Assembly (NCBI RefSeq): GCF_900461555.1
Contig: NZ_UGOX01000001.1
Location: 1,377,501-1,441,500, forward strand
From: Legionella quinlivanii
Lineage (GTDB): Bacteria; Pseudomonadota; Gammaproteobacteria; Legionellales; Legionellaceae
Direction: 5' to 3'
Length of the DNA stretch: 64,000 nt
Below the pieces are notes generated by a model. It worked only from the letters and a program-made list of their open reading frames with translations, ran no database searches and was not told where the DNA came from. How positions within the stretch are numbered: position 1 is the stretch's first letter; the number at the start of each line of letters is the position of its first letter. Shown here piece by piece: positions 55,183 through 64,000 of the stretch. Both the position numbers and the translations under genes were made by a program.

Positions 55183-56625
55183 ATGAGTCAGGCGCTGGCA
55201 ATTGCCAAAGAATTAATTTTAAAACCCGCTTCCCTTGATGAATCAACCATCGCTAAGCTGGTTCATTCGATAATGGGTCAGCATGTGGACGATGCAGATC
55301 TTTATTTTGAAAGCAGCAGCTATGAGTCCTGGTATCTGGAAGATTCCGAAGTTAAAAGCGGCAGCTATTCTCATGATAAAGGAGTAGGGATTCGAGCAGT
55401 TAGCGGTGATAAAACCGGTTACGCCTACTGTGATGATATCATTTTACCTGCATTGCAGCGTGCCGCCGATGCTGCGCGATCAATTGCTCTGGTTGCAACA
55501 AATCCTGTGCAGGCCATTCATGTGTCTGGAGCGCCTGTTGCCCGCTATCAGGGAATTAATCCGATTGAAGGAATGAATAAACAGGAAAAAATCGCATTAC
55601 TGGAAGCAATAGATAAGGAAGCTCGCCGTCTTGATCCCAGAGTGATACAAGTGAATGCTTCACTGAGCGGCTGTTATGAAGTGATTATGATTGCCGGGAT
55701 TGAGGGAAGAATGGTCGCAGATATCAGACCATTGGTAAGCATTCATGTCAGTGTATTGGTGGAAGATAAAAACGGCCGTCGTGAAAGCGCTCGCTCTGGA
55801 GGAGGAGGCCGGGTTCCTTATTCCTACTTTCTTGAAAAGGATCGCGCTTTGGAGTATGCACGGGAAGCGGTGAGGGAAGCATTGATAAATCTGGAAGCAG
55901 AAGATGCCCCCGCAGGAACTATGCCTGTAGTATTAGGACCTGGCTGGCCAGGGGTGTTGTTGCATGAGGCAGTAGGACATGGTCTGGAAGGTGATTTTAA
56001 TCGCAAGGGTTTATCTGCGTTTTCCGGTAAAATCGGTCAGCAGGTTGCAGCCAAAGGGGTGACCGTGGTGGATGACGGTACTCTGGAAAATCGTCGCGGC
56101 TCCCTGACAATGGATGATGAGGGTACTCCAACACAATGCACCACACTTATTGAAGACGGTGTATTAGTAAATTATATGCAGGATAAACTAAATGCCAAAT
56201 TAATGGGAATGAAACCCACTGGAAATTGCCGCCGTGAATCCTACGCTCACGTACCAATGCCCAGGATGACCAATACTTATATGTTGGCTGGTCAATATGA
56301 TCCGCAGGAGATAATAAAATCTGTTAATAGAGGTTTGTACGCAGTTAATTTTGGCGGAGGACAGGTTGATATTACTTCCGGACAATTTGTTTTCTCTGCC
56401 AGTGAAGCCTATTTGATTGAAAATGGCAAAATCACAAAACCTGTAAAAGGAGCGACACTGATCGGCAATGGTCCCGAAGTAATGAAGCAAATCAGTATGA
56501 TTGGCAATGATTTGACCCTTGACGGTGGAATTGGTATTTGCGGCAAGGAAGGGCAATCCGTTCCAGTAGGTGTTGGGCAGCCAACGCTTAAGATTGATGC
56601 TCTGACTATTGGCGGAACGAAATAA
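55183..56625 (+). CDS. tldD: metalloprotease TldD
   Basis: A 480-residue protease subunit that normally pairs with TldE (PmbA) to trim peptides such as microcin precursors and CcdA. The zinc motif is HEAVGH at 261-266. [12 protein letters not shown] and [18 protein letters not shown] are family signatures. The frame opens at GTG 55174, but ATG 55183 sits seven bases after AAGG and is chosen. No pmbA gene is in the window. Confidence 0.96.
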   Translation: MSQALAIAKELILKPASLDESTIAKLVHSIMGQHVDDADLYFESSSYESWYLEDSEVKSGSYSHDKGVGIRAVSGDKTGYAYCDDIILPALQRAADAARSIALVATNPVQAIHVSGAPVARYQGINPIEGMNKQEKIALLEAIDKEARRLDPRVIQVNASLSGCYEVIMIAGIEGRMVADIRPLVSIHVSVLVEDKNGRRESARSGGGGRVPYSYFLEKDRALEYAREAVREALINLEAEDAPAGTMPVVLGPGWPGVLLHEAVGHGLEGDFNRKGLSAFSGKIGQQVAAKGVTVVDDGTLENRRGSLTMDDEGTPTQCTTLIEDGVLVNYMQDKLNAKLMGMKPTGNCRRESYAHVPMPRMTNTYMLAGQYDPQEIIKSVNRGLYAVNFGGGQVDITSGQFVFSASEAYLIENGKITKPVKGATLIGNGPEVMKQISMIGNDLTLDGGIGICGKEGQSVPVGVGQPTLKIDALTIGGTK

Positions 56626-56773
56626 AGATCTGAGAGTTGTTGTTCAATAATTTTAACTTGTCCGAGAAAATCCTCTCTCCCAAGCTGGGAGGAGGCTAGT
56701 CACTGCCAAAATATCCTTGACTTAGTGACAGTGAGGGCTGGGGTGAGGATTGATTTAAACCCCTCTCTCTAAC

Positions 56774-56796
56774 TCTCTCCCCTGAGGGGAGAGAGG
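56774..56796 (+). terminator. hairpin between tldD and the alliinase-like gene
   Basis: CTCTCTCCCC (56774-56783) and GGGGAGAGAG (56787-56796) form a perfect 10-bp stem with a 3-base loop. A related sequence, GGGAGAGAGTTAGAGAG, occurs at 3198-3214, so this is also a dispersed repeat. It is followed by no T-run. Confidence 0.5.
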
Positions 56797-56828
56797 ATCC
56801 ATAGTTTCGATTCCAGGGAGGGTCGATA

Positions 56829-58400
56829 ATGAAAAAAGGAAATTTCTTTACCAGGCTGTTTAAATCTGGCATCGCTGTATGTTTGCTGTTCCCTTTTTGC
56901 ATAGAAGCGAACAGCTTTGAACCATTAATTTATCTGCGGCCAAATGAAACTCCGGTGTTCACTGAGCTATACCAACGTTATGGCTTACTCAACCCACCTG
57001 CGGTGCATGTGTATGACAGTTCTATCTATATTGGTCAGCCAGGTGAAGAGGGTGGTTTATTAATTCGTTCCAGCCAGACTTACTTCAACGACGTGGATAA
57101 AGCACTGCAAGCCTATCATTCGCGTATTGGTAATCTGGGGCAGTTTCTCAATACCGATGAACAATATATTTTTAGCCCGTCCAACGGATCACTGCAGATA
57201 ATTTTTGCTCTTGTCTATGCCGTTGTAACATCAGAGCCTGATAAAAAATTTCTTTTCGTGGAAAAAATCCCTTTTTATTCATTTCATGAGCATGCCGTGT
57301 CTTATCGGCCCTATCCCAATGCGCGATTTCAGGGATTTAATGATCCTCAGGAAATTAAACTCAATCCCGACGAAGTGCTTGTTGAGTTTGTTACGTCTCC
57401 TAATAATCCTGATGGAAAGTTCCGGCAACCTTATACTGACGCAAAAATTATTATTGCTGATTTTGTTTTTGCAGCCCCCCCTTATGGCAGTGAGGGAACC
57501 GGTTATGTGAAGGAAAATCTTGAATGGCTTTCCAAAGCAAAAGGCGAGGGGAGACATGTATTTGCCTTCAATTCCGTTTCAAAGGCTCTGGGGAAACCGG
57601 GTTATCGTTTGGGCTATATGTGGTTTCCAATAGCGGACTCTTATGGTTCAAGCATATTTACCAATTATTTTTCCTATCTTTGGAAATTAACTGTCGGCGA
57701 TAGTACACCGGGTGTTGCCGAAGCATTAAATCTGATGTCTGCAATCATCGCTCTTCCTGATGCGGGACAATCACTTCGCAGTGATGCATTTAATACGATT
57801 GTAAGACGTCATACTATTCTGCAGGCAGAGTTTCTGAAACGGTATCCTGGTTCGGAAGTATCAAGCATTGCGGGCAGCCCAACCTTTTTTGCCAGGCTCA
57901 ATAGTCCTGATACTAAAACTATGGCCGCCAAGGATGTTTTACTAAAAACATACAATGTGGCTGTGGATAACGGGAACACGATGGGCGCCACTGATGAGTA
58001 TGTAAGAATCAATCTCTGTGGCTATAGCGGTGATTTGGCTGAATTCCTGAATCGTCTGTCGGGTGATAAAAAGTATAAGGCAGAAGATCTTTTAATCGCG
58101 TCGGCGAATCACTGCAGTCATACCACTATTCATAGCAATGAAAACAGTCGTTACGTGGTAATACCAAATGATTGCAATATTGATGTGGACGCCGAAAATG
58201 CGGATGTCACAATCATCCTGCCGCAATTTATTAATTATCAATACAGCAATCTAATAACCATTAAAAAGCTGGATTCGAGTCCGCATGCAGTGACGGTGCA
58301 GACTGATGCGTTTACAGCAACTATAAAAGAAAAAGAAAAGCCGCTTCAACTGCAATGGACGCAGCCCTTTTTCCTGAATGGTCAATGGGATAAACGATAA
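56829..58400 (+). CDS. exported alliinase-like PLP-dependent enzyme
   Basis: A 523-residue fold-type I PLP enzyme with a signal peptide (LFKSGIAVCLLFPFCIEA, cleavage near 27), unusual for this class. Residues about 60-430 follow the alliinase/tryptophan-aminotransferase-related pattern: TSPNNPDG at 189-196 with Asn193, an Asp211 that should contact the ring nitrogen, NSVSKALGKPGYRLGYMW with Lys252 as Schiff base and Arg260 for the phosphate. Residues about 435-523 add a beta-rich part (ADVTIILPQ, NLITIKKLDSS) resembling repeat domains of secreted or phage proteins. GGGAGGG precedes the ATG. A C-S lyase or aminotransferase acting outside the cytoplasm is inferred. Confidence 0.78.
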   Translation: MKKGNFFTRLFKSGIAVCLLFPFCIEANSFEPLIYLRPNETPVFTELYQRYGLLNPPAVHVYDSSIYIGQPGEEGGLLIRSSQTYFNDVDKALQAYHSRIGNLGQFLNTDEQYIFSPSNGSLQIIFALVYAVVTSEPDKKFLFVEKIPFYSFHEHAVSYRPYPNARFQGFNDPQEIKLNPDEVLVEFVTSPNNPDGKFRQPYTDAKIIIADFVFAAPPYGSEGTGYVKENLEWLSKAKGEGRHVFAFNSVSKALGKPGYRLGYMWFPIADSYGSSIFTNYFSYLWKLTVGDSTPGVAEALNLMSAIIALPDAGQSLRSDAFNTIVRRHTILQAEFLKRYPGSEVSSIAGSPTFFARLNSPDTKTMAAKDVLLKTYNVAVDNGNTMGATDEYVRINLCGYSGDLAEFLNRLSGDKKYKAEDLLIASANHCSHTTIHSNENSRYVVIPNDCNIDVDAENADVTIILPQFINYQYSNLITIKKLDSSPHAVTVQTDAFTATIKEKEKPLQLQWTQPFFLNGQWDKR

Positions 58401-58416
58401 TTATCCTGATAAGAGC

Positions 58417-58449
58417 GCAGTGAAATTCCGAACCGGCTAACTTCACTGC
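58417..58449 (+). terminator. stem after the alliinase-like gene
   Basis: GCAGTGAA (58417-58424) and TTCACTGC (58442-58449) form an 8-bp stem 16 bases beyond the stop. The loop is 17 bases and no T-run follows, so termination is uncertain. Confidence 0.4.
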
Positions 58450-58526
58450 CTTGACTAATGTTAACAACCTGGTCATTCGTTCGACTATACTTCAAGCTGT
58501 ATATAGAGATTTTTCAAGGATTGAAA

Positions 58527-60191
58527 ATGACAGCTACTGATACAGGATGTTTGATCAACCAATATCTTCTCGATAATGAGAAGCGCCTTGGTGATCGCAT
58601 CTATCTTCGTCAGCCACGCGATGATCAATGGCATGAATATACCTGGCAGCAAACGATGCGGCAGGCTCGGCAGGTTGCTCGTTTTTTGCAGGATACGGGC
58701 TTAAACCCTGGTGATCGAGTGGCTATTTTTTCAAAAAACTGTGCGGAATGGTTCATTAGTGATTTTGGTATTTCTTTAGCTGGAATGGTGAGCGTACCGC
58801 TTTTTGCAAATCAGCACAAAGAGAGTATAGATTTTGTATTAAATCACGCCGGCGTAAAGGTGGTTTTTATTGGCAAACTGGATAACCATAAAAAAACCAG
58901 AGAATACATTTCCAATCAATTTACCTGCGTTTCTTTTAACTATCATCCTAATCTGAGCAACTGCATATCCTGGGATGAGATTTTAAAAAAAGAACCTTTA
59001 CAAGAAGTTGTTTTACCGCAGCCAGAGGATTTATTTACCATTATTTATTCGTCAGGCACAACGGGGCTTCCCAAAGGCTCTGTCTACACACATGAAATTA
59101 TCGGTAATTATCTGGCGTTATTCCCTGATGATTTGGCACGCGTTCGTAAATTAAATCATTATCATCTGGTTTCTTATCTACCATTGGCTCACGTATATGA
59201 ACGAACAGCTATTGAACTCGGTAGTGTGAGTATTCCTTGTGATGTGTCCTTTATTGAGAGTCTGGACAAATTCGCTGAAAATCTTCGTGAAATTAGGCCT
59301 AGCCTTTTTACGGCGGTACCCAGAATATGGGGAGTTTTCCAGCAGAAAATAGAACAAAAGGCCTCGCCTGAAAAATTGCGTCTGATCTTGAAAATTCCCA
59401 TACTTTCTTACTTTATAAAGAAAAAAATCCGACGTCAATTAGGGCTGGAACGATGTTATAACTGTTTCTCGGGCGCTTCTCATTTGCCCGCTTCAATTAT
59501 TAAATTTTTTGACGATTTAAATATTCCTATCCAGGAAGGCTATGGGCAAACTGAAAATCTTGCTTATGCTACATTATCCGAGTTATCTGAAAGACGTCCG
59601 GGCTATGTGGGAAGCCCAAGATTAAAGGTGGAAGTAAAGCTTGGCGAAAATGAAGAGCTGTTAATAAAATCGCCTTGTTTAATGAAAGAATATTATGACG
59701 ATCCAGAGGCCACTGCACGTTCTTTAACGACTGATGGCTGGCTTTGTACAGGTGATATTGCTGAGATAGATAACTCCTTGCGTGTTAAAATTCTGGGTCG
59801 TTTGTCCGAAAATTTTAAAAATCAGAAAGGGGAGTTTATCGCGCCAGGTCCAATAGAGGAGCGTTTTAGCGAAAGCTGTTTCATTGAACAACTCTGCCTT
59901 GTTGGGCGGGAGCTGCCCAGCAATGTGCTGATAATTACATTAAATGAAACAGGTCAGCAGAAACCTCAGGAATGGATAAAGGAACAGCTTGAAAAAATAT
60001 TACACTCTGTCAATACAGACTTGGCCAGTTATGAGAAGATTAGCCATATTCTAATCAGCAAATATCCCTGGACCCCGGAAAATGGTTGCCTGACACCGAC
60101 CTTAAAGATTAAAAGAAGAACGATTGAAGCGAACTACCAGCCTTTAATAAAAAGAGCGATTAAGGAAAGGCAGTCGGTGATTTGGGAGTGA
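58527..60191 (+). CDS. long-chain acyl-CoA synthetase (AMP-forming)
   Basis: A 554-residue ANL-superfamily adenylate-forming enzyme. The P-loop is YSSGTTGLPKG, then YLPLAHVYER, the A5-like GYGQTEN, and the A7/A8 region TDGWLCTGDIAEID with LGRLSENFKNQKGEFIAP. This matches the FadD15/LACS type that activates fatty acids. The frame opens at 58458, but ATG 58527 follows AAGGA at six bases and matches family starts. It should feed beta-oxidation (fadE at 27625). There is no signal peptide. Confidence 0.9.
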   Translation: MTATDTGCLINQYLLDNEKRLGDRIYLRQPRDDQWHEYTWQQTMRQARQVARFLQDTGLNPGDRVAIFSKNCAEWFISDFGISLAGMVSVPLFANQHKESIDFVLNHAGVKVVFIGKLDNHKKTREYISNQFTCVSFNYHPNLSNCISWDEILKKEPLQEVVLPQPEDLFTIIYSSGTTGLPKGSVYTHEIIGNYLALFPDDLARVRKLNHYHLVSYLPLAHVYERTAIELGSVSIPCDVSFIESLDKFAENLREIRPSLFTAVPRIWGVFQQKIEQKASPEKLRLILKIPILSYFIKKKIRRQLGLERCYNCFSGASHLPASIIKFFDDLNIPIQEGYGQTENLAYATLSELSERRPGYVGSPRLKVEVKLGENEELLIKSPCLMKEYYDDPEATARSLTTDGWLCTGDIAEIDNSLRVKILGRLSENFKNQKGEFIAPGPIEERFSESCFIEQLCLVGRELPSNVLIITLNETGQQKPQEWIKEQLEKILHSVNTDLASYEKISHILISKYPWTPENGCLTPTLKIKRRTIEANYQPLIKRAIKERQSVIWE

Positions 60192-60215
60192 AACATTTAC
60201 CTGTTTGGACTCTTT

Positions 60216-60340
60216 GTCATTTCCCAAGAGGTATTGTTTTTTAAATAGAACTTCGTCTTTGCGAACGAAGTGAAGCAATCCAGATCGGAGCCTGAATACA
60301 GTTAGGAGCTGGATTGCTTCGCTACTGCTCGCAAAGACGA
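60216..60340. repeat. palindromic repeat between the acyl-CoA synthetase gene and mfd
   Basis: Core arms at 60254-60286 (GAAGTGAAGCAATCCAG) and 60306-60339 (CTGGATTGCTTCGC) form an imperfect inverted repeat. The left flank has GTCATTTCCC and TTAAATAGAAC, a worn form of the outer arm of the 3234-3467 element; no right outer arm is visible before mfd ends. It separates two convergent genes and may terminate both. Confidence 0.75.
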
Positions 60341-60362
60341 CTTTTGCTACCGTCTTGATGGT

Positions 60363-63300
60363 TCACCCCTCATTACTCAATTTCAATAACAGATTCTTAA
60401 TCTCGAGAATTCGTTCTTCATGGCTTTCACTATCCAGTGTAAACTTGAGCCTGGAGGGGCCTTCAAGCTGATAGCGTTTGGCATGAACCTGAATGAGATT
60501 GATCAATACTCCAGTATTGATCCTGGGATTTTCTCCAAACTCAATTTTACCTTGCTGCTGTGCTGCATATATTTTATTAATCCCCAACTGTGCCGCTATA
60601 AGCTTCAACTCGGTGACCCATAATAAATATTTGGCTTGGGGAGGAAGCAGCCCAAAACGGTCTATCATTTCAATCTGCAGGTCGCGCAATTGCTCTTTAT
60701 CGCCTGCATTGGCAATCCGTTTGTACATAATCAAACGAGTGTGAATGTCAGCAATATACTCTTCAGGCAAAATCGCGCTTAAACGGAGATCAATTTCAGG
60801 TCCTTGCTGCATAGGCCCGCCCAGTTCCGGAGTTTTTCCGGATTTTAGATCGCTAACCGCCTTGTCGAGCATTTCCATAAACAGATGAAAACCTACCGCA
60901 TGCATATTGCCGCTTTGTTCTTCACCTAAAAGTTCACCTGCGCCGCGGATTTCAAGATCATGGGTAGCCAGTGTAAAGCCGGCACCCAGATCTTCAAGCG
61001 ATACAATGGCTTCCAGACGTTTCACCGCATCGGGAGTCAGCAGCTTTTCATTGGGAGTAAATAAATAGGCATAGGCCTGATGATGCGAGCGGCCTACACG
61101 GCCTCTTAACTGATGTAATTGTGCTAAACCAAATTTGTCAGCCCGATCAATGATAATTGTATTCGCCGTAGGGATATCAATACCGGTTTCTATGATCGTT
61201 GTGCATACCAGCACATTAAAACGATGGTGATAGAAATCAGACATTATTTTTTCAAGCTCTCTTTCCCTCATCTGTCCATGCGCGGTGCGGATTTTTGCTT
61301 CCGGAATCATTTCTTGCAATTCCTCAGCCGTTTTATCAATTGTCTGAACATTATTATGTAAAAAGTACACCTGGCCGCCACGCAGTATTTCCCTCAGGAT
61401 AGCTTCGCGTAACACCGTTGTCTGCTTTTCCTGCCAAAACGTCTTGATAGCCAGTCGTTTGGCGGGAGGAGTTGCAATCAGGGAAATATCACGGATCCCT
61501 CCCATCGCCATGTTTAAGGTTCTTGGTATTGGTGTTGCCGTCATCGACAAAATATCGATATGAGTGCGAAGCGATTTAATATGCTCTTTTTGTTTGACTC
61601 CGAATCGATGCTCTTCATCAATAATTAACAGGCCCAGATTTTTGAAACTAATGTCCTTGGAGAACAGTTTGTGTGTGCCAATAACGATGTCAATTTTTCC
61701 GGATTTTAATCCGTCTATAACCTGATTCGATTCCTTAGTGCTGCGAAATCTGGAAAGTAATTCAAGGTTGACAGGAAAATCGGCGAAGCGATCACGGAAA
61801 TTTTCAAAATGTTGACCCGCCAAAAGGGTTGTTGGAACGAGGACACAGACTTGCTTGTTGTTCTGAACTGCCAGAAAAGCGGCTCTCATGGCAACTTCTG
61901 TTTTCCCAAAACCCACATCGCCGCATATCAGGCGGTCCATTGGCCTTGGCGATTTCATGTCCTTGATAATTTCATTAATTGCATTTAATTGATCAACAGT
62001 TTCTGTAAACGGGAATCCACTGGCGAAACGTTGGTATTCAAGGGAATCAAACTCATACACAAATCCGGGCTGCGCTTCACGTTTGGCATAAATATCGAGC
62101 AATTCAATAGCCACATCGTGGATTTTTTCTGCCGCTTTTTTCTTTTCTTTCTGCCACTGGTCGCTGCCCAATTTATGAAGCGGTGCATGCTCACTATCCA
62201 TGCCAGTGTATCGGCTAATCAGATGTAAAGAGGTGACTGGAACGTATATTTTATCATCACCGGCATAGGATAAGACCAGGAATTCGTTAATACTGTCGTT
62301 GGTTTCGAGCGTTTTAAGTCCCTGGTAACGCCCGACTCCAAACTGAATATGCACCACCGGCGCATGAAGACGTAACTCTGATAAGTCCCGGATGATTAAA
62401 TCCGGATCGACTGTTTTTTGCGAACTTCGGCGCTGGGGAATGGCCTGTTCACCGAAAAGCTGGGCTTCGACGATAATAGCGATTTGCGAGTCTAAAAGCT
62501 CTGCTCCTTCAATCAGAGGGCCGGTTGTAATACTAATCAAGTCATCGCTGCTAAGAAATGATTGCCAGTCGTTGAGCTGATTCGCACTAATACCGGTTTG
62601 TCTTAGCAAATCCAAAAGAACTTCGCGGCGGCCAGCACTCTCCACTACAATTAAATGACGGCGGTCGGGTTGGCTGAGATAATCCCTTAAATGATGTAAA
62701 GGCTGTGGTGATTGACGTTCAACAGGAAGAGCGGGGGCTTCCTTCACTCTGAAGTTAAATACCGCTCCCTTTCTATCGATTGCCTGATGCCAGAGGCGTA
62801 ATTGCTGATGCGTATTCACCCGAGTCAGAAGATCCGTGGGACTGATAAACATTTGTTCCGGTGTCAATACCGGCCGGCTGATATCATAGCGGCGCTGCTC
62901 ATAGCGCAGTTTCAATTCCTGCCAGAATCGCTCGGCTTCTTCGGGTATATTCTGTATAAGACAAATGCTTGCATTTTCTGGTAAATAATCAAAAAAAGTG
63001 GCCGTATTCTCAAAGAAAAGAGGAAGATAATATTCGATACCGGAGGGATATTGGCTATTGCTGACGCTTTCATAAACAGGGCATTGACTTGGATTACCTG
63101 AAAACTGTTCCCGAAAATTTCTGCGAAACAGAGTAATGCTGGCTTCATTAAGCGGAAATTCTCTGGCTGGAAGAATTTCAATTTGATCAACCTTGGCAAT
63201 TGTTCGCTGCGATTCAGTATCGAACTGACGAAGGCTTTCGATTTCATCATCGAATAGTTCAATGCGGAATGGGCAATTGCTGCCCATTGGGTACATGTCA

Positions 63301-63809
63301 ATAATCGAACCGCGAACCGCGTACTCCCCATGCTCCAATACTTTATTGACCGAATGATAGCCGCCATTTTGCAGCTGGTTTCTGAAGTGGCCAAGATCAA
63401 GTGTTTGCCCCTGTTTCAGCGCAAACGCATATTGATGCAGAAAGGCTGGAGGACAAAGTCTGTGCATCAGCGTTGAGGCTGATGCTATAACAATCGTTTT
63501 ACTTGCCTGCTGCAAGCGGTTTAATGTGAGCAGGCGTTCAGAAATAATATCCTGATGCGGAGAAAATAAATCATAGGGCAGGGTTTCCCAGTCAGGAAAA
63601 TAAAGTAGTTCACAACTGGATTGTCCGAGGAAAAAACGCAACTCTGACATGAGTTGATTGGCCGTCAGAGTATCAGGGGTGATAAGTAATTTAACCCCCG
63701 GTTCATTCAGACAATATTCGGACAGGGCAAGTGACAAGCTGCAGCCATGAAGGCTTCCCCAGTTTTGTTTTCGGTCAACAGATGGATATTGGAGTATGGC
63801 GTTTTGCAT
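60363..63809 (-). CDS. mfd: transcription-repair coupling factor Mfd
   Basis: Displaces stalled RNA polymerase and recruits UvrA. The 1148-residue length is normal. The N-terminal UvrB-like module spans about 1-340. The polymerase-interaction domain is near 480-545 (GVGRYQGLKTLE, DDKIYVPVTSLHLISRY). The translocase has Walker A GDVGFGKTE near 628 and the DEEH box in IIDEEHRFG near 729, then QLRGRVGRS. The C-terminal regulatory domain ends the protein. No uvr genes are adjacent. Confidence 0.98.
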   Translation of the reverse strand: MQNAILQYPSVDRKQNWGSLHGCSLSLALSEYCLNEPGVKLLITPDTLTANQLMSELRFFLGQSSCELLYFPDWETLPYDLFSPHQDIISERLLTLNRLQQASKTIVIASASTLMHRLCPPAFLHQYAFALKQGQTLDLGHFRNQLQNGGYHSVNKVLEHGEYAVRGSIIDMYPMGSNCPFRIELFDDEIESLRQFDTESQRTIAKVDQIEILPAREFPLNEASITLFRRNFREQFSGNPSQCPVYESVSNSQYPSGIEYYLPLFFENTATFFDYLPENASICLIQNIPEEAERFWQELKLRYEQRRYDISRPVLTPEQMFISPTDLLTRVNTHQQLRLWHQAIDRKGAVFNFRVKEAPALPVERQSPQPLHHLRDYLSQPDRRHLIVVESAGRREVLLDLLRQTGISANQLNDWQSFLSSDDLISITTGPLIEGAELLDSQIAIIVEAQLFGEQAIPQRRSSQKTVDPDLIIRDLSELRLHAPVVHIQFGVGRYQGLKTLETNDSINEFLVLSYAGDDKIYVPVTSLHLISRYTGMDSEHAPLHKLGSDQWQKEKKKAAEKIHDVAIELLDIYAKREAQPGFVYEFDSLEYQRFASGFPFTETVDQLNAINEIIKDMKSPRPMDRLICGDVGFGKTEVAMRAAFLAVQNNKQVCVLVPTTLLAGQHFENFRDRFADFPVNLELLSRFRSTKESNQVIDGLKSGKIDIVIGTHKLFSKDISFKNLGLLIIDEEHRFGVKQKEHIKSLRTHIDILSMTATPIPRTLNMAMGGIRDISLIATPPAKRLAIKTFWQEKQTTVLREAILREILRGGQVYFLHNNVQTIDKTAEELQEMIPEAKIRTAHGQMRERELEKIMSDFYHHRFNVLVCTTIIETGIDIPTANTIIIDRADKFGLAQLHQLRGRVGRSHHQAYAYLFTPNEKLLTPDAVKRLEAIVSLEDLGAGFTLATHDLEIRGAGELLGEEQSGNMHAVGFHLFMEMLDKAVSDLKSGKTPELGGPMQQGPEIDLRLSAILPEEYIADIHTRLIMYKRIANAGDKEQLRDLQIEMIDRFGLLPPQAKYLLWVTELKLIAAQLGINKIYAAQQQGKIEFGENPRINTGVLINLIQVHAKRYQLEGPSRLKFTLDSESHEERILEIKNLLLKLSNEG

Positions 63810-63895
63810 AAATCACGATCAAGGCTGTTTGAGGGTTGAAAGTATACTACAAGATAAGGGATGAACGAAAACATCCGCGTAGTCCAGGGGCGCAT

Positions 63896-64000
63896 TGCCA
63901 TTAAGTTAAGCTCTATATGAATATTAAACTGTTATCCCCGCGAAGGTGTTGCATAAATAGAACCAAGCTACAAACCTGTCGTCTTTGCGAACGAAGTGAA
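63896..64000. repeat. left half of another MITE-like element, cut by window end
   Basis: It begins TGCCATTAAGTTAAGCTC, which is the reverse complement of the outer right flank of the element at 3234-3467. It continues through CCCCGCGAAGGTGTTGC and ATAGAACCAAGC to the core arm GTCTTTGCGAACGAAGTGAA at the last base. The right half lies beyond the window. Confidence 0.75.

Overview
The window looks like a stretch of chromosome from a gamma-proteobacterium of the Legionella type. This is inferred from gene content and order: guaB-guaA-tadA, glnD-map beside rpsB-tsf-pyrH-frr, and era-recO-pdxJ. It is also inferred from a TrpE-TrpG fusion, from two secreted beta-barrel proteins whose mature ends begin Gly-Thr-Met-Gly, and from several large unrecognised proteins of the kind common in Legionella accessory DNA. 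No rRNA, tRNA, CRISPR array, complete insertion sequence or prophage was seen.

Layout. 1-3132 holds the end of guaB, then guaA and tadA, with a convergent adenylate-kinase-like gene. 3133-9970 holds a MITE-like palindrome, an MHS-type transporter, a coiled-coil protein of unknown role, glnD and map (overlapping) and a Spy-like periplasmic protein. 10100-13267 is the translation operon rpsB-tsf-pyrH-frr, with a stringent-type promoter, a folded leader and an intergenic hairpin. 13268-17712 has two palindromic repeats and a two-gene unit encoding a membrane-anchored FAD oxidoreductase/methyltransferase fusion and an unknown partner. 17920-22889 has an Ohr-type OsmC protein, trpE(G), a ClC transporter and a quinone-oxidoreductase-like enzyme. 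22965-27438 is a tight five-gene unit: three sn-glycerol-3-phosphate-type ABC genes without a binding protein, a DUF1189-like membrane protein and an alpha/beta hydrolase. fadE follows.

30214-35300 is a secreted/envelope block: a Cys-containing secreted protein, PnuC, a beta-barrel protein, a universal stress protein and a membrane glycosyltransferase. 35533-39752 is ribF-ileS-lspA, overlapped at its end by a KDPG-aldolase-like gene lacking the Schiff-base lysine. 40313-46888 has two small stress-like genes, a PAS/degenerate GGDEF/degenerate EAL protein, a type IV pilin and a 1048-residue membrane protein. 47042-52222 runs era-recO-pdxJ-korA-korB, the last pair a 2-oxoacid:ferredoxin oxidoreductase. 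The rest contains a hairpin-rich spacer with a 22-23 bp tandem repeat, a second beta-barrel paralogue, a BI-1 family protein, a nitrilase-family hydrolase, tldD, a secreted alliinase-like PLP enzyme, an acyl-CoA synthetase and mfd.

Most of the window is housekeeping DNA. The most unusual items are the FAD/methyltransferase fusion with its partner, the secreted alliinase-like enzyme with an added C-terminal beta domain, two proteins with lost catalytic residues, a leucine-zipper-like protein, and a family of two-level palindromes, one bounded by the perfect inverted repeat TTAAGTTAAG. Domain assignments come from reading motifs by eye; no database search was run.
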